Source: Christensenella intestinihominis (GTDB taxonomy: Bacteria > Bacillota > Clostridia > Christensenellales > Christensenellaceae). From it: a DNA stretch of 64,000 bases. The stretch spans positions 26,238-90,237 of the forward strand of contig NZ_MAIQ01000011.1 in assembly GCF_001678845.1 (NCBI RefSeq), read 5' to 3'. The notes under the pieces were generated by a model. It ran no database searches, was not told the origin of the DNA, and saw nothing but the letters and a program-made list of their open reading frames with translations. Below, one piece after another: positions 21,228-29,762 of this stretch. Position numbers and translations under genes: made by a program. Positions within the stretch are counted from its first letter, which is position 1; the number at the start of each line of letters is the position of its first letter.

Positions 21228-22949
21228 ATGACTTATCAGGAAACTTACAGGGTCTGGAAAGACGCCCTCACGGGTACGGAATATGAAGCGGAACTTGAGC
21301 TCGCCGCAAAGGATGAAGAAACATTGCAGGATTCCTTTTACAAGGAAATGGAATTCGGCACCGCAGGAATGCGCGGTATTATCGGTATGGGAACCAACCG
21401 CATGAATGTATTTACGGTAAAACGTGCGACCCAGGCGCTTGCAAACAATATCCTCGCGCACGGCGACCCGGTTTCCGGCGTCGCTGTCGCTTATGACACA
21501 CGCAAATACAGCGACCTTTTTGCACGCGAAACGGCGGGCGTACTCTGCGCGAACGGCATCAACGTATTTATGTATGATACGCCGCACAGCGTCCCCCAGC
21601 TTTCTTTCACCATCCTCGAGCTGAAAACGACGGCAGGCGTCGTCATCACCGCAAGCCACAATCCGCCCGAATACAATGGGTATAAGGTTTACGGCGAGGA
21701 CGGCGGTCAATGCCCTGTCGCGGATTCCGACCGTATCACCGACTATATTTCCCGGATCGGCGATATGTTCCACATTAAATCCATGCCGCTCGACGAGGCG
21801 GAACGCAAGGGCCTGCTGACCTATATCGGAAAGGACCTGGACGAAATTTATTTTGGGAAGGTGGAAGCCCTGTGCATTCATCCTGAAATTATGAAACAGG
21901 AAGCGGATAAACTGAATATTGTATATACGCCCCTTCACGGCACGGGTAACGTCCCGGTGCGGCGTGTTTTAAAGGACCTCGGGATCAAGCGGCTGCACGT
22001 CGTTCCGCAGCAGGAGCATCCTGATCCGGCTTTCCCGACCGTAAAGGCCCCCAATCCGGAGGAACGGCAAAGCTTTGACCTCGCTATGGAGCTCGCAAAC
22101 CAAAAGAATGCAAACCTGATCCTTGCCACCGACCCGGACAGCGACCGTCTTGGCGTCGCCATCCGCAACAGCGAACACGAATTTGTAATCCTGACGGGCA
22201 ACCAGATCGGATGCCTGCTGATGGACTATGTGCTGTCGCAAAAGCAGAAAAATTTTGCCGGCGGCGAATTCGTCGTAAAATCGATTGTCACCAGCGATAT
22301 GGTTGACGTAATCGCGCAGCATTACGGTGTGGAATTGCGTAGCGTATTTACGGGTTTTAAATTCATTGCGGAACAAATCAAGCTTTCCGAGCGTACGGGC
22401 AAGGGCAAATTTGTCTTTGGTTTCGAGGAAAGCTACGGATATTTACAGGGCGCGTTTGTACGTGACAAGGATGCGGTGCAGGCTGCCATGATGGTTGCGG
22501 AGGCCGCGTGCTGGTATAATTCCCTTGGGCGTACGCTGTACGAAGTCCTTACCGATATGTATGAAAAGTATGGCTGGTTTGAGGAACTGGTGGTTTCCAA
22601 AACACTGTATGGCAAGGAAGGCATCGAAAAAATACAAAACGCGGTCCGCACGCTCCGCGAAGCATATCCTGAAAAAATCGGCGATTTTCCGGTGCTCGCG
22701 GTCCGGGATTATTTAAAGCAGGAGCGGATCGATATGCGCACAGGAAAGGCGGAGCCCCTCGATATGGAGCAATCGAATGTACTCTATTTTGAGCTCGACG
22801 GCGGACGGTTTATTATCCGGCCTTCCGGTACTGAGCCTAAATTGAAATCATATCTTTCCACTTCATCGATGGATAAGCAGGAAGCGGAATATCAACTTGT
22901 CAAACTAAAGGAGAGCGCGGTGAATCTCATCGACAATCTCACAAAATAA
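21228..22949 (+). CDS. Phosphoglucomutase / phosphomannomutase (alpha-D-phosphohexomutase family)
   Basis: The 573-residue enzyme interconverts hexose 1- and 6-phosphates. The phosphoserine loop TASHNPPEYNGYK places S143. The metal loop is TDPDSDR (D302, D304, D306). The sugar loop is FGFEESYGYL, and the phosphate-binding loop RPSGTEPK is near the C-terminus. Length and the N-terminal GTAGMRGIIGMGTNRMN fit the PgcA/YhxB-type clostridial enzyme. The ATG has AGGAGG upstream. A Dabb gene follows 16 bases downstream, so the two are probably cotranscribed. Confidence 0.96.
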   Translation: MTYQETYRVWKDALTGTEYEAELELAAKDEETLQDSFYKEMEFGTAGMRGIIGMGTNRMNVFTVKRATQALANNILAHGDPVSGVAVAYDTRKYSDLFARETAGVLCANGINVFMYDTPHSVPQLSFTILELKTTAGVVITASHNPPEYNGYKVYGEDGGQCPVADSDRITDYISRIGDMFHIKSMPLDEAERKGLLTYIGKDLDEIYFGKVEALCIHPEIMKQEADKLNIVYTPLHGTGNVPVRRVLKDLGIKRLHVVPQQEHPDPAFPTVKAPNPEERQSFDLAMELANQKNANLILATDPDSDRLGVAIRNSEHEFVILTGNQIGCLLMDYVLSQKQKNFAGGEFVVKSIVTSDMVDVIAQHYGVELRSVFTGFKFIAEQIKLSERTGKGKFVFGFEESYGYLQGAFVRDKDAVQAAMMVAEAACWYNSLGRTLYEVLTDMYEKYGWFEELVVSKTLYGKEGIEKIQNAVRTLREAYPEKIGDFPVLAVRDYLKQERIDMRTGKAEPLDMEQSNVLYFELDGGRFIIRPSGTEPKLKSYLSTSSMDKQEAEYQLVKLKESAVNLIDNLTK

Positions 22950-22965
22950 GGAGGAGATACAAAAA

Positions 22966-23268
22966 ATGGAAGCAGCAATCAGACACATGGTGGTATTTAA
23001 TCTCAAGTATGACAAGGACGATCCTCGTGCCAAAGACTTTATTGAAACGGCAAAGAAGGTGTTCGCGGGAATCCCTTTTGCCAGAAACGTGATGCAATGC
23101 TGGGAAATCAGCCCTAAAAACAACTATACCTACGGCTTTTCGTTCGATTTTATGAAGCCTGAGGACTACGAAAGCTACAACAACCATCCCGACCATTGCA
23201 AATTTGTAGAAGAACGCTGGAATACCGAAGTAACGGATTTCATGGAAATTGATTTTAAAGAAATGTAA
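22966..23268 (+). CDS. Dabb (stress-responsive alpha/beta barrel) domain protein
   Basis: This 100-residue protein is a single Dabb domain. It opens with the typical IRHMVVFNLKYD and closes with YNNHPDHCKFVEERW and EVTDFMEIDF. Such dimeric ferredoxin-like folds occur in stress proteins and small cyclases; no reaction can be assigned here. It has AAGGAGGAG before its ATG and ends just ahead of a strong bidirectional terminator. Confidence 0.87.
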   Translation: MEAAIRHMVVFNLKYDKDDPRAKDFIETAKKVFAGIPFARNVMQCWEISPKNNYTYGFSFDFMKPEDYESYNNHPDHCKFVEERWNTEVTDFMEIDFKEM

Positions 23269-23280
23269 ATCGGCGGTTAT

Positions 23281-23328
23281 TGCAAAAACCAGCCTGGCTT
23301 TTTTCGGAAAGTCAGGCTGGTTTTTGCA
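23281..23328. terminator. Bidirectional rho-independent terminator
   Basis: Arms 23281-23296 and 23313-23328 are perfect 16-bp complements, and the stem can extend inward with one G-T pair. A-rich and T-rich flanks make it work for the Dabb gene on the plus strand and the class II aldolase on the minus strand. Confidence 0.9.
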
Positions 23329-23378
23329 TTTTCATTATTTCTATACCGTTTTGGGCCTTCTTACTCCGGCCCATTTTG

Positions 23379-24179
23379 CTATTTCAGTTTTTCCGCAACG
23401 CGCTGCGCAATACGTTCAACCAACGCATCAAGGGCGGTCGGGCATTCCTTTACGGTCCCCGACTGCGGCATAAAGTCAACATTGTTCGTCTCCTTCGCAC
23501 CGCACAACGGTTCCCCGCCGCAGCGGTTCCCCATGTTCCCGCGCGTCTCAAGCAGCGGCTCGATCTGCTTTTCGCTCAGGTAATTCGCCTTTCCCAGGAT
23601 ATTCTCGGTATACATCGTAATCATGGCATAATATTCCACGGACTCCAGGCGATAAAACGCCTGCAGAAGGTCCTTCCCCCATGTAAGCGCGCCGTGGTTT
23701 GATAGCAGTACTGCATTATGGGTTGTGCAGAAAGGCGCGATTGAATCCGGCACCTCCTGCGTGCCGGGTGTCGCATACCTGGCTACCGGAACGCTCCCAA
23801 GCAGCACGATCGGTTCCGTAAGCAGCGGGCGGTCAAGCGGAAGGCCCGCGATGGCGAATGCCGTCGCTGCCGGAGGATGCGCATGCGTTACCGCCATAAT
23901 TTCCGGATTTTCCCGGTAGGCGCGAATATGCATCTTCACTTCCGTGGACGGCGCATAAGCCCCCTGCTTCAATATTTCCCCGTCAAGCGTCATTTCCACC
24001 AGCATATCCGCATCCATAAATCCCTTGGATACCCCTGTCGGGGTGGCAAGGATCACATCCTTTGCGATTTTGCAGCTGATGTTCCCGTCATTGGCGGCAA
24101 CAAAACCCTTTTGATACATCCGCCTTCCAATATCGAGTATTTGCTCTTTTGCATCGCGCACAGACAGATATGCCATCAT
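23379..24179 (-). CDS. Class II aldolase (FucA/AraD family), likely for a 5-deoxy-ketopentose 1-phosphate
   Basis: This 266-residue zinc aldolase keeps all L-fuculose-phosphate aldolase active-site residues at a constant offset: E80, H99, H101 and H162 correspond to E. coli FucA E73, H92, H94, H155. They lie in PSTEVKMH, THAHPP and SNHGAL. A C-terminal stretch from about residue 215 extends beyond FucA and contains CGGEPLCG. Family enzymes cleave ketose 1-phosphates to DHAP and an aldehyde. It overlaps the MtnA-type isomerase stop (TAATG). That pairing suggests 5-deoxyribulose- or methylthioribulose-1-phosphate as substrate (inference); fuculose phosphate is the alternative. An ATG at 24176 is also possible. 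Confidence 0.85.
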   Translation of the reverse strand: MMAYLSVRDAKEQILDIGRRMYQKGFVAANDGNISCKIAKDVILATPTGVSKGFMDADMLVEMTLDGEILKQGAYAPSTEVKMHIRAYRENPEIMAVTHAHPPAATAFAIAGLPLDRPLLTEPIVLLGSVPVARYATPGTQEVPDSIAPFCTTHNAVLLSNHGALTWGKDLLQAFYRLESVEYYAMITMYTENILGKANYLSEKQIEPLLETRGNMGNRCGGEPLCGAKETNNVDFMPQSGTVKECPTALDALVERIAQRVAEKLK

Positions 24180-25258
24180 TATTTTCCCGCCCTTTGCTTT
24201 TTATCAAAAATCTCCTTCAGGGAAATGTCGTACGGCGGATAGGCTACTCCATGCTCCGTAATGATCGCCGTAATGAATTCCGCATCCGTTACGTCAAAGC
24301 TTGGATTATACACCTTCACGCCTTCGGGTGCCATGCGTTTTTCATACCACATTTCCGTAACTTCCTCCGCAGGCCGCAGTTCGATGTGGATATCCCCGCC
24401 CGATTTGCAATCCATATCGATCGTCGATGTCGGGGCGCATACGTAAAACGGAATCCGGAATTGTTTCGCCGCAAGCGCCACATAAGACGTGCCGATCTTA
24501 TTCGCCGCATCGCCGTTTGCCGCAACGCGGTCGCAGCCAACAAACACGGCGTCAACCCATCCCTGTTTCATAACGGAAGGCGCCATATTGTCACAAATCA
24601 GCGTCGTATCGATCCCCGCCTCCGTAAGCTCAAACGCCGTAAGCCGTGCTCCCTGCAGCAACGGACGCGTTTCATCGCAGAATACGTGGAAGCCATATCC
24701 CCGCTCCTGTCCGAGGTACATGGGCGCCGTGGCCGTGCCATACCTTGAAGTGGCAAGCTGCCCCGCATTGCAATGAGTCAAAAGTCCCATGCCCGGCTTC
24801 AGCAACGCAAGGCCGTTTTCGCCGATTGCCTTGCACACGCGGATATCCTCCGCCTTAATTTCATTGGCCTCATGCAGCAGCAGTTTTTTAATTTCCGCAA
24901 CGGGCTTTTCCCTATTGGCGCGAACCACACCATCCATCCGCTTCAGCGCCCAGGAAAGATTCACCGCTGTCGGCCGGGCAGAATCCAAATAATCCCTCGC
25001 CGCCTCAAACTTCGCATAAAACGCATCAAAATCGGTTTCCTCAATTTCCTTTGCCGCAAGGTAAATACCAAAGGCCGCGGAAACGCCAATTGCGGGCGCA
25101 CCGCGCACCTGCAGCAAATAAATTGCGTCCCAGATGCTTTTCTGGTCTTTCAGTCGCAGGATTTCCCGCCGTCCCGGCAACTGGGTCTGGTCAATAATCA
25201 AAAGGGCGCTGTCCTCATCGTCGAGCGCCACCGTTTCCATATCAAAAATCGTCTCCAT
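24179..25258 (-). CDS. mtnA: MtnA-family aldose-1-phosphate isomerase (methylthioribose- or 5-deoxyribose-1-phosphate)
   Basis: The 359-residue enzyme belongs to the eIF2B-alpha/MtnA family. RGAPAIG, RPTAVNL, THCNAG (C163) and [17 protein letters not shown] (D243) are present; C163 and D243 correspond to catalytic C160 and D240 of Bacillus MtnA. It isomerises 5-methylthioribose 1-phosphate to the ribulose form, and close homologues (DrdI) act on 5-deoxyribose 1-phosphate. ATG 25258 has GGGAG upstream and lies 13 bases after the BMC-vertex gene. No other methionine salvage gene (mtnB, mtnC, mtnD, mtnW) is nearby; a class II aldolase follows, as in the DHAP shunt. Confidence 0.88.
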   Translation of the reverse strand: METIFDMETVALDDEDSALLIIDQTQLPGRREILRLKDQKSIWDAIYLLQVRGAPAIGVSAAFGIYLAAKEIEETDFDAFYAKFEAARDYLDSARPTAVNLSWALKRMDGVVRANREKPVAEIKKLLLHEANEIKAEDIRVCKAIGENGLALLKPGMGLLTHCNAGQLATSRYGTATAPMYLGQERGYGFHVFCDETRPLLQGARLTAFELTEAGIDTTLICDNMAPSVMKQGWVDAVFVGCDRVAANGDAANKIGTSYVALAAKQFRIPFYVCAPTSTIDMDCKSGGDIHIELRPAEEVTEMWYEKRMAPEGVKVYNPSFDVTDAEFITAIITEHGVAYPPYDISLKEIFDKKQRAGK

Positions 25259-25271
25259 CGCTTCTCCCGGT

Positions 25272-25853
25272 TTACTTCTTTTTTTCGCTTCTATAGCCGA
25301 CGCGCGTATAGCCCTGTTTCTTTTCCGGTTCAGTGTCCTGCTCTTTTTCCTTGGGCACTGCCGGAGGCGTATCCACCGGCTCAAAATCGGTCGTCAAATA
25401 TTTCGCATATTCCTCATAGGGAACGGAATTGGTGTTCTGGCTGGGAGGCTCTTCCTCCTCCAAAAGCTGGTCAAGCTCGCGGTGCAGGGCCTCGAATCCT
25501 GCCGTAAGGTCGGAAACCGGATCGCCCGCCTCCATGGCCGGAACCTCCGGGCTTACGTCCTCTTCCGCCTCTTCGCCGTTTTGGCTAAACCTTTTTTCTC
25601 CATCCCATGTGAGCGCTTCCGGGATGGCAACTACCATATTAATGGCGGCATCTCCCTCCTGGAAGGTGCATACAGCGGCGCACACTACGATTTGCCCCTC
25701 CCGCGCGCCAAGCTTGTCCGCCACCAGGAATGGCTGGCCTGACGCCTGCATGGTCTCCATATCAACCGGAACCGCAATAAGAAGCTCCGCCCCGTATAAT
25801 TCGTCGGATTTTGTAATGCTTTTTGCGTTTCCAACAATTTTGGCTAATTGCAT
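25272..25853 (-). CDS. EutN/CcmL-type microcompartment vertex protein with acidic C-terminal extension
   Basis: Residues 1-85 match the pentameric BMC vertex family: [15 protein letters not shown], then [11 protein letters not shown] and the glycine-containing [14 protein letters not shown] turn, then an [15 protein letters not shown] strand. Family members are usually 80-100 residues; this one has 193. The added tail (about 90-193) is rich in Glu and Pro, has a short amphipathic stretch [20 protein letters not shown], and ends basic ([13 protein letters not shown]). There are no BMC hexamer genes in the window. It heads an operon with mtnA and the aldolase, with its own promoter and AGGAGG. 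The role is inferred; the fold assignment is by sequence pattern only. Confidence 0.75.
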   Translation of the reverse strand: MQLAKIVGNAKSITKSDELYGAELLIAVPVDMETMQASGQPFLVADKLGAREGQIVVCAAVCTFQEGDAAINMVVAIPEALTWDGEKRFSQNGEEAEEDVSPEVPAMEAGDPVSDLTAGFEALHRELDQLLEEEEPPSQNTNSVPYEEYAKYLTTDFEPVDTPPAVPKEKEQDTEPEKKQGYTRVGYRSEKKK

Positions 25854-25891
25854 GCCTGTTCCTCCTCATTCGCTAGATGCCTTCGTATTTC

Positions 25892-25920
25892 ATATTAATA
25901 TCTGGAAAACACAATGTCAA
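25892..25920 (-). promoter_or_regulatory. Promoter of the BMC-vertex/mtnA/aldolase operon
   Basis: A perfect TTGACA (25920-25915) and TAATAT (25897-25892, four of six) are 17 bases apart on the minus strand. The pair lies between the upstream terminator and the vertex-protein ATG, so this operon is transcribed independently of the sugar operon. Confidence 0.7.
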
Positions 25921-25945
25921 CCGCACGGGGAAAATCCCTTGCGCA

Positions 25946-25980
25946 AAAAGGCCGCTGCAGCGTATCTGCGGCGGTCTTTT
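25946..25980 (-). terminator. Terminator after the sugar operon
   Basis: A 15-bp stem (25946-25960 with 25966-25980, two G-T type pairs) and a 5-base loop end in CTTTTT on the minus strand, closing the operon that ends with the epimerase gene. Confidence 0.85.
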
Positions 25981-26037
25981 CGTTTGGGTATCTGCCGAAG
26001 CAAATAGTAATACATATTATAATATAGAGAGGAAATA

Positions 26038-26880
26038 TTATACTCCGTATTTTTGCATCATTTTCCTTGCGAAATCGATGCTCTCCCGCACAAACGTATC
26101 GCCATCCGGCGCGAGTTTGCGCCATACCCATGTGCTCATATTGTCCGTACAGTCGGAAAAGCCCTCGAACCCAAGGTAACCGTCAAAACCGATTTCCTTG
26201 AACGCCCGGAAAACGCCATCCCAGTCTACATGTCCCGTCCCCGGGATTCCGCGGTCATTTTCACACATATGGAAATTGGAAAGCTTGCTTCCCGCCGTCA
26301 CAACCGCATCATGGAAACTCTTTTCCTCTACGTTCATATGATAGGAATCGAGATGGATAAATACATTCGGTTCGCCGATCATATCCACCAGGCGCACCGC
26401 TTCTTCCGCCGTGTTGAGCAGGTAGGATTCATACCGCGTAACCGGCTCAAACGCAATCGACATGCCGAAATCCGCCGCATACCGCGCAAGCTCGCGCATG
26501 CTGTCGGCGCTGAACTGCCATTCCTCTTCGCTGGGCATCTTTTTCGCATCCTTTAAATACTGCGAATAAATTACGCCCGAAAACATCTTCGCTCCCGCTT
26601 CGGCGGATGCTTTGATGCAGTCCTTCAGGTATCTGACGCCGTTCTTCCGAATCTCCGGGTCAAAAGAAGTGACGTCCACGTCGTCCGCAAGCAGAACATT
26701 TGAGGTTGCCACTTCAAACCCGTCAAGGCGTTCTTTTACCGCCTTCGGGTCAAAAAGGTCAAGACGCATCAGCGGAATTTCAATAAAGTCGAATCCCCAT
26801 TCCTTCACCTTGTCGATGATGTCCAGCGTATCGTTCGACCATTCGCTGCACCATTCATATGCATGTATTCCAAGTTTCAT
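26038..26880 (-). CDS. D-tagatose/D-psicose 3-epimerase-family sugar epimerase
   Basis: The 280-residue TIM-barrel protein conserves the four metal ligands of ketose 3-epimerases at a constant offset. E145, D178, H204 and E239 correspond to E152, D185, H211 and E246 of Pseudomonas cichorii D-tagatose 3-epimerase. They sit in AFEPVTRYES, IHLDSYHMN, FHMCENDRGIPGTGH and GFEG. Family members epimerise free ketoses or ketose phosphates at C3. ATG 26880 has GGAAAGG upstream, one base after the ribokinase stop. It is the last gene of the ABC-transporter operon. The true substrate is unknown. Confidence 0.85.
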   Translation of the reverse strand: MKLGIHAYEWCSEWSNDTLDIIDKVKEWGFDFIEIPLMRLDLFDPKAVKERLDGFEVATSNVLLADDVDVTSFDPEIRKNGVRYLKDCIKASAEAGAKMFSGVIYSQYLKDAKKMPSEEEWQFSADSMRELARYAADFGMSIAFEPVTRYESYLLNTAEEAVRLVDMIGEPNVFIHLDSYHMNVEEKSFHDAVVTAGSKLSNFHMCENDRGIPGTGHVDWDGVFRAFKEIGFDGYLGFEGFSDCTDNMSTWVWRKLAPDGDTFVRESIDFARKMMQKYGV

Positions 26881-26881
26881 T

Positions 26882-27826
26882 TTATCTTTTCCTTTCCTGT
26901 TCCATAAACGCTTCCACCTGTTCACACTTTGGAATCGATGTCTGCGCGCCCTTTACAGTCGTGCTGATCGCGGAAGCCACAGAAGCAAATTCAACAGCCT
27001 CCGCAATGCCCTTGCCATTTGAAAGCGCTGCCGTAAACGCGCCGAGGAACACATCGCCCGCGGCTGTCGTATCGATTGCCTCTACCCGGGGCGGCAGAAA
27101 TTTTTGCATCTCTTCCCCCGTCCATGCCAAACATCCGTCTTTTCCCAATGTAATCAGCGGATTATGGAAGCCCATGCCGCGCAGAACCTTCATGCATTCC
27201 TGTGCCGAGGCATCGCCGGTCACCTTCATCCCCGCGAGCTGTCCCGCCTCAATCTCATTCGGTTTAATAAAATCGATCAGCGGCGGAATATCCCCGGGAA
27301 TCGGTTTTTTCGGAACGGGAGCCGGGTCCATCACAACCGTCATTCCCTTGCTTTTTGCCATACGTACCGCCGCAAACAGCGTTTCCGCCGGGATTTCAGC
27401 CGTGACCAGTAAAAAATCGTACTGTTCAAAGAGCGCTTCATATTCCTTCACATCTTCCGGCGTTATAAGCGCGTTTGCCCCTGGCGTAAAGGAAATTGAA
27501 TTAATTCCCTCGGCGTCGATGCGAATCATGGCAACGCCTGCCGTTTCTCCCGGTTCAATCAGGATATTTGAGATATCGACCCCATCCTCCTGCATCGCCG
27601 CAAGCAGTTCCTTGCTGAACAAATCGTCGCCCAGCTTGCCAAAGAAGCCGACGTCTCCGCCGAGCCGTGCCGCGGCGACCGCCTGGTTTCCGCTTTTCCC
27701 GCCCGGGAATGTCGCAAAATTATCCGTTGCCACCGTCTCGGCCGGTGCAGGCATGCGTTCCATAAACATCGTAAGGTCCATGTTAATGCTGCCCATGCAT
27801 AAAATACGGTTCTTATGCTTTTCCAT
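26882..27826 (-). CDS. PfkB-family sugar kinase (ribokinase-like)
   Basis: The 314-residue kinase has the ribokinase layout. The N-terminal sugar-binding motif is GGKSGNQAVAAARLGG (42-57) and the C-terminal anion hole and catalytic base are in DTTAAGDVFLGAF. The canonical GAGD is AAGD here. It probably phosphorylates the sugar imported by the neighbouring transporter, at O5 for ribose-like or O1 for other substrates; the sequence does not decide. ATG 27826 has GGAG upstream and overlaps the BtpA-like gene by 14 bases. Confidence 0.88.
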   Translation of the reverse strand: MEKHKNRILCMGSINMDLTMFMERMPAPAETVATDNFATFPGGKSGNQAVAAARLGGDVGFFGKLGDDLFSKELLAAMQEDGVDISNILIEPGETAGVAMIRIDAEGINSISFTPGANALITPEDVKEYEALFEQYDFLLVTAEIPAETLFAAVRMAKSKGMTVVMDPAPVPKKPIPGDIPPLIDFIKPNEIEAGQLAGMKVTGDASAQECMKVLRGMGFHNPLITLGKDGCLAWTGEEMQKFLPPRVEAIDTTAAGDVFLGAFTAALSNGKGIAEAVEFASVASAISTTVKGAQTSIPKCEQVEAFMEQERKR

Positions 27827-28649
27827 TGCGAATACTCCATACCTCGTCCATGAACCTCCTGGTGCGTTCAAGGCTCACCGGTTTTTTCCAGTCGTTGTCT
27901 TCCTTGAAATAGCTCCCAACGATTGCGCCATCGGAATATTTCAGCAATTCCCGTGCATTTTCGCTCGTCGTGCCGCTTCCAAGGAACACCGGCACATCCA
28001 CATGCTCTGAAAATTCGCGCACCTTTTCGGGCGTGGGCGCAATTCCCGTTTCAAAGCCTGTAACGATAAGCGCTTCCGCTCCTTCGGTAACCGCATCGTT
28101 CGCCTGTTCTGCAAGCGTCCTGTCGGAAATAATGAAGTGGCTTCCATGCTTTACATTTACGTCGCACAGAAACAATACATCGTCGCGCGCATCGAGGGCA
28201 GTACGGTATCTCGCAAGCTTTCCGCCCACGCCTTCAAGGATACCGGCATGTGAAACATAGGCGTTTACCCATTCAAACACGCGAATCCAGCGCGCTCCGG
28301 CGGCAATTGCGATTGCAAGCGCCTGCTTACAGCCGTTAAGGTGGCAGTTTACTCCAATCGGGATTTTGACATTCTGCTTTACATTCACTGCCGCCGCCGT
28401 CATTGCCGCAACCGTTTCGTCCCCGATGTCCTGCCCTTTGACATATGGATAATCCCAGATGTTTTCAATTTGCAGGCCGTCCACGCCGCCCTCTTCCAGA
28501 AGCTGAGCTTCCCTGACCGCGGTATCTATAATCTGCTGCATGCACATATTCTTCTTATCGTACATCGGCGAACCGGGAAGCGGCCGCAGGTGCACCATGC
28601 CAATGATCGGCTTTTCGTGAGTAAAAATCGATTTCAGGTCCTGTCCCAT
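27813..28649 (-). CDS. BtpA/SgcQ family TIM-barrel protein
   Basis: The 278-residue protein matches the BtpA family: IIGMVHLRPLPGSP at the start, GVDGLQIENIWDYPY, then GVNCHLNG and IVTGFETG, and a C-terminal SGTTSENARELL phosphate-binding loop. BtpA was linked to photosystem I assembly in cyanobacteria, while the E. coli homologue SgcQ lies in a sugar-use cluster. In this setting a sugar- or nucleotide-metabolic enzyme is more likely. No reaction can be assigned. It is translated from an ATG with AAGGAG and precedes the kinase. Confidence 0.85.
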   Translation of the reverse strand: MGQDLKSIFTHEKPIIGMVHLRPLPGSPMYDKKNMCMQQIIDTAVREAQLLEEGGVDGLQIENIWDYPYVKGQDIGDETVAAMTAAAVNVKQNVKIPIGVNCHLNGCKQALAIAIAAGARWIRVFEWVNAYVSHAGILEGVGGKLARYRTALDARDDVLFLCDVNVKHGSHFIISDRTLAEQANDAVTEGAEALIVTGFETGIAPTPEKVREFSEHVDVPVFLGSGTTSENARELLKYSDGAIVGSYFKEDNDWKKPVSLERTRRFMDEVWSIRNGKA

Positions 28650-28662
28650 AACTCTCTTCTCC

Positions 28663-29742
28663 TTATTTCATGACCGTTTCGATCTTATCCTTTACCTTTT
28701 GCGTTTCGCCAGGCGCAAGATAGCCCACCGTGACTTCCGCACGGAAGGTTTCTTTCCCGGGCAGGCTGCGTACATTCCCCTTTTTCTTTTCCGCAAGATA
28801 TCCTTCCGGTTCAGCCGTCGCCGGAAGCACCATTCCCATGGATTTCCAGTCGTCGTGATTTACCATCCAGCGCACGCCGCGGTTCAGGGCCGCCGCGTCA
28901 TACGTCGTATAGTCCGCCGAACCGTCCTTGTGGACATACAGGAAATGCGCTTTTCCATCTCCGTCTCCCTGCACGCCGCGCAGGAAAAGCACGATTTCCG
29001 GGTCGTACACATCCCCCTCGCCGATCACACGGGTTACCGACACATCCTTCTGCACCCTGTCCAAAAGCTCCATAAATACCGGATCGGGCTCATTGTATTG
29101 CGGTATGCTTACCCGCACGACCATGTTTTCCGGCGTCCACGGAAGCGTCTGGTAAATTTCCGCTCCCGGCTCCGGGGCGTTGTTAACATGGCACATATAC
29201 ATCAGGTCCATCGGATGCGCCGCCATATTCTCGATTTCAATTCCCACGTCGATCAGGGTGCTGCCTTCATACACCTTGGCAACAGGCCGCGCCATATAGT
29301 GGCTTCCGAACGCACGGTTATACTCGTATTCCCCTGTTACGCCCATGTAGCGGCCCTTCGCATCTTCACCGCTGATAAGGAAAGCCCTGTCGTAGGTCAC
29401 ATACGGGAGTTCCCCGTGGTGGCCGTGGTCGTCCTCCGGCGACGGGCATCCCATAGCAAGCGCGCCGCAGTGCATTATGTAGCATCCGTAGGTATCCCGG
29501 AAAATTTCACGGTTGCGCGGTGCGTCAAAGCTTGTTTCCATTTTGAGGGAGCGGCCGCAAAAGACCGCATCCCATACCATTTGTCCATTGAAAGGGAGCA
29601 CCGTGATGTACCCTTTGCTGTTCTCAACCTTTACGGCGCAGATTCCACTCTCATAGCGGAAAAGATGCGCCTTCAGTTCGCCCGCGTCTGCAAACAGTGT
29701 TTCCCTGTCCGTGAATGCGGATTCGCTCAATCTTATCTTCAT
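28663..29742 (-). CDS. DUF4432 (aldose 1-epimerase-like) protein
   Basis: The 359-residue protein fits the DUF4432 family, which has the galactose-mutarotase beta-sandwich fold. Typical stretches are SKGYITVLPFNGQMVWDA, HCGALAMGCP, GHHGELP and the long beta-rich C-terminal half. It may act as a mutarotase or epimerase on the imported sugar; catalytic evidence is lacking. I chose ATG 29742 (MKIRLSES) because AGAGG sits 7 bases before it, too close for ATG 29748. It lies between the permease gene and the BtpA-like gene. Confidence 0.82.
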   Translation of the reverse strand: MKIRLSESAFTDRETLFADAGELKAHLFRYESGICAVKVENSKGYITVLPFNGQMVWDAVFCGRSLKMETSFDAPRNREIFRDTYGCYIMHCGALAMGCPSPEDDHGHHGELPYVTYDRAFLISGEDAKGRYMGVTGEYEYNRAFGSHYMARPVAKVYEGSTLIDVGIEIENMAAHPMDLMYMCHVNNAPEPGAEIYQTLPWTPENMVVRVSIPQYNEPDPVFMELLDRVQKDVSVTRVIGEGDVYDPEIVLFLRGVQGDGDGKAHFLYVHKDGSADYTTYDAAALNRGVRWMVNHDDWKSMGMVLPATAEPEGYLAEKKKGNVRSLPGKETFRAEVTVGYLAPGETQKVKDKIETVMK

Positions 29743-29762
29743 TGTCATTCCTCTTTCGTCTT

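Noticed and set aside
24179..25258. Classical methionine salvage pathway
   Set aside because: No mtnB, mtnC, mtnD, mtnE or mtnK is nearby, and an aldolase follows directly, so the DHAP-type route fits better.
24773..25507. Plus-strand frame overlapping mtnA and the vertex-protein gene
   Set aside because: It is a shadow of two well-supported minus-strand genes.
23379..25853. A complete bacterial microcompartment locus
   Set aside because: Only one vertex-type protein is present; there are no BMC-H or BMC-T genes, aldehyde dehydrogenase or encapsulation-tagged enzymes in the window.
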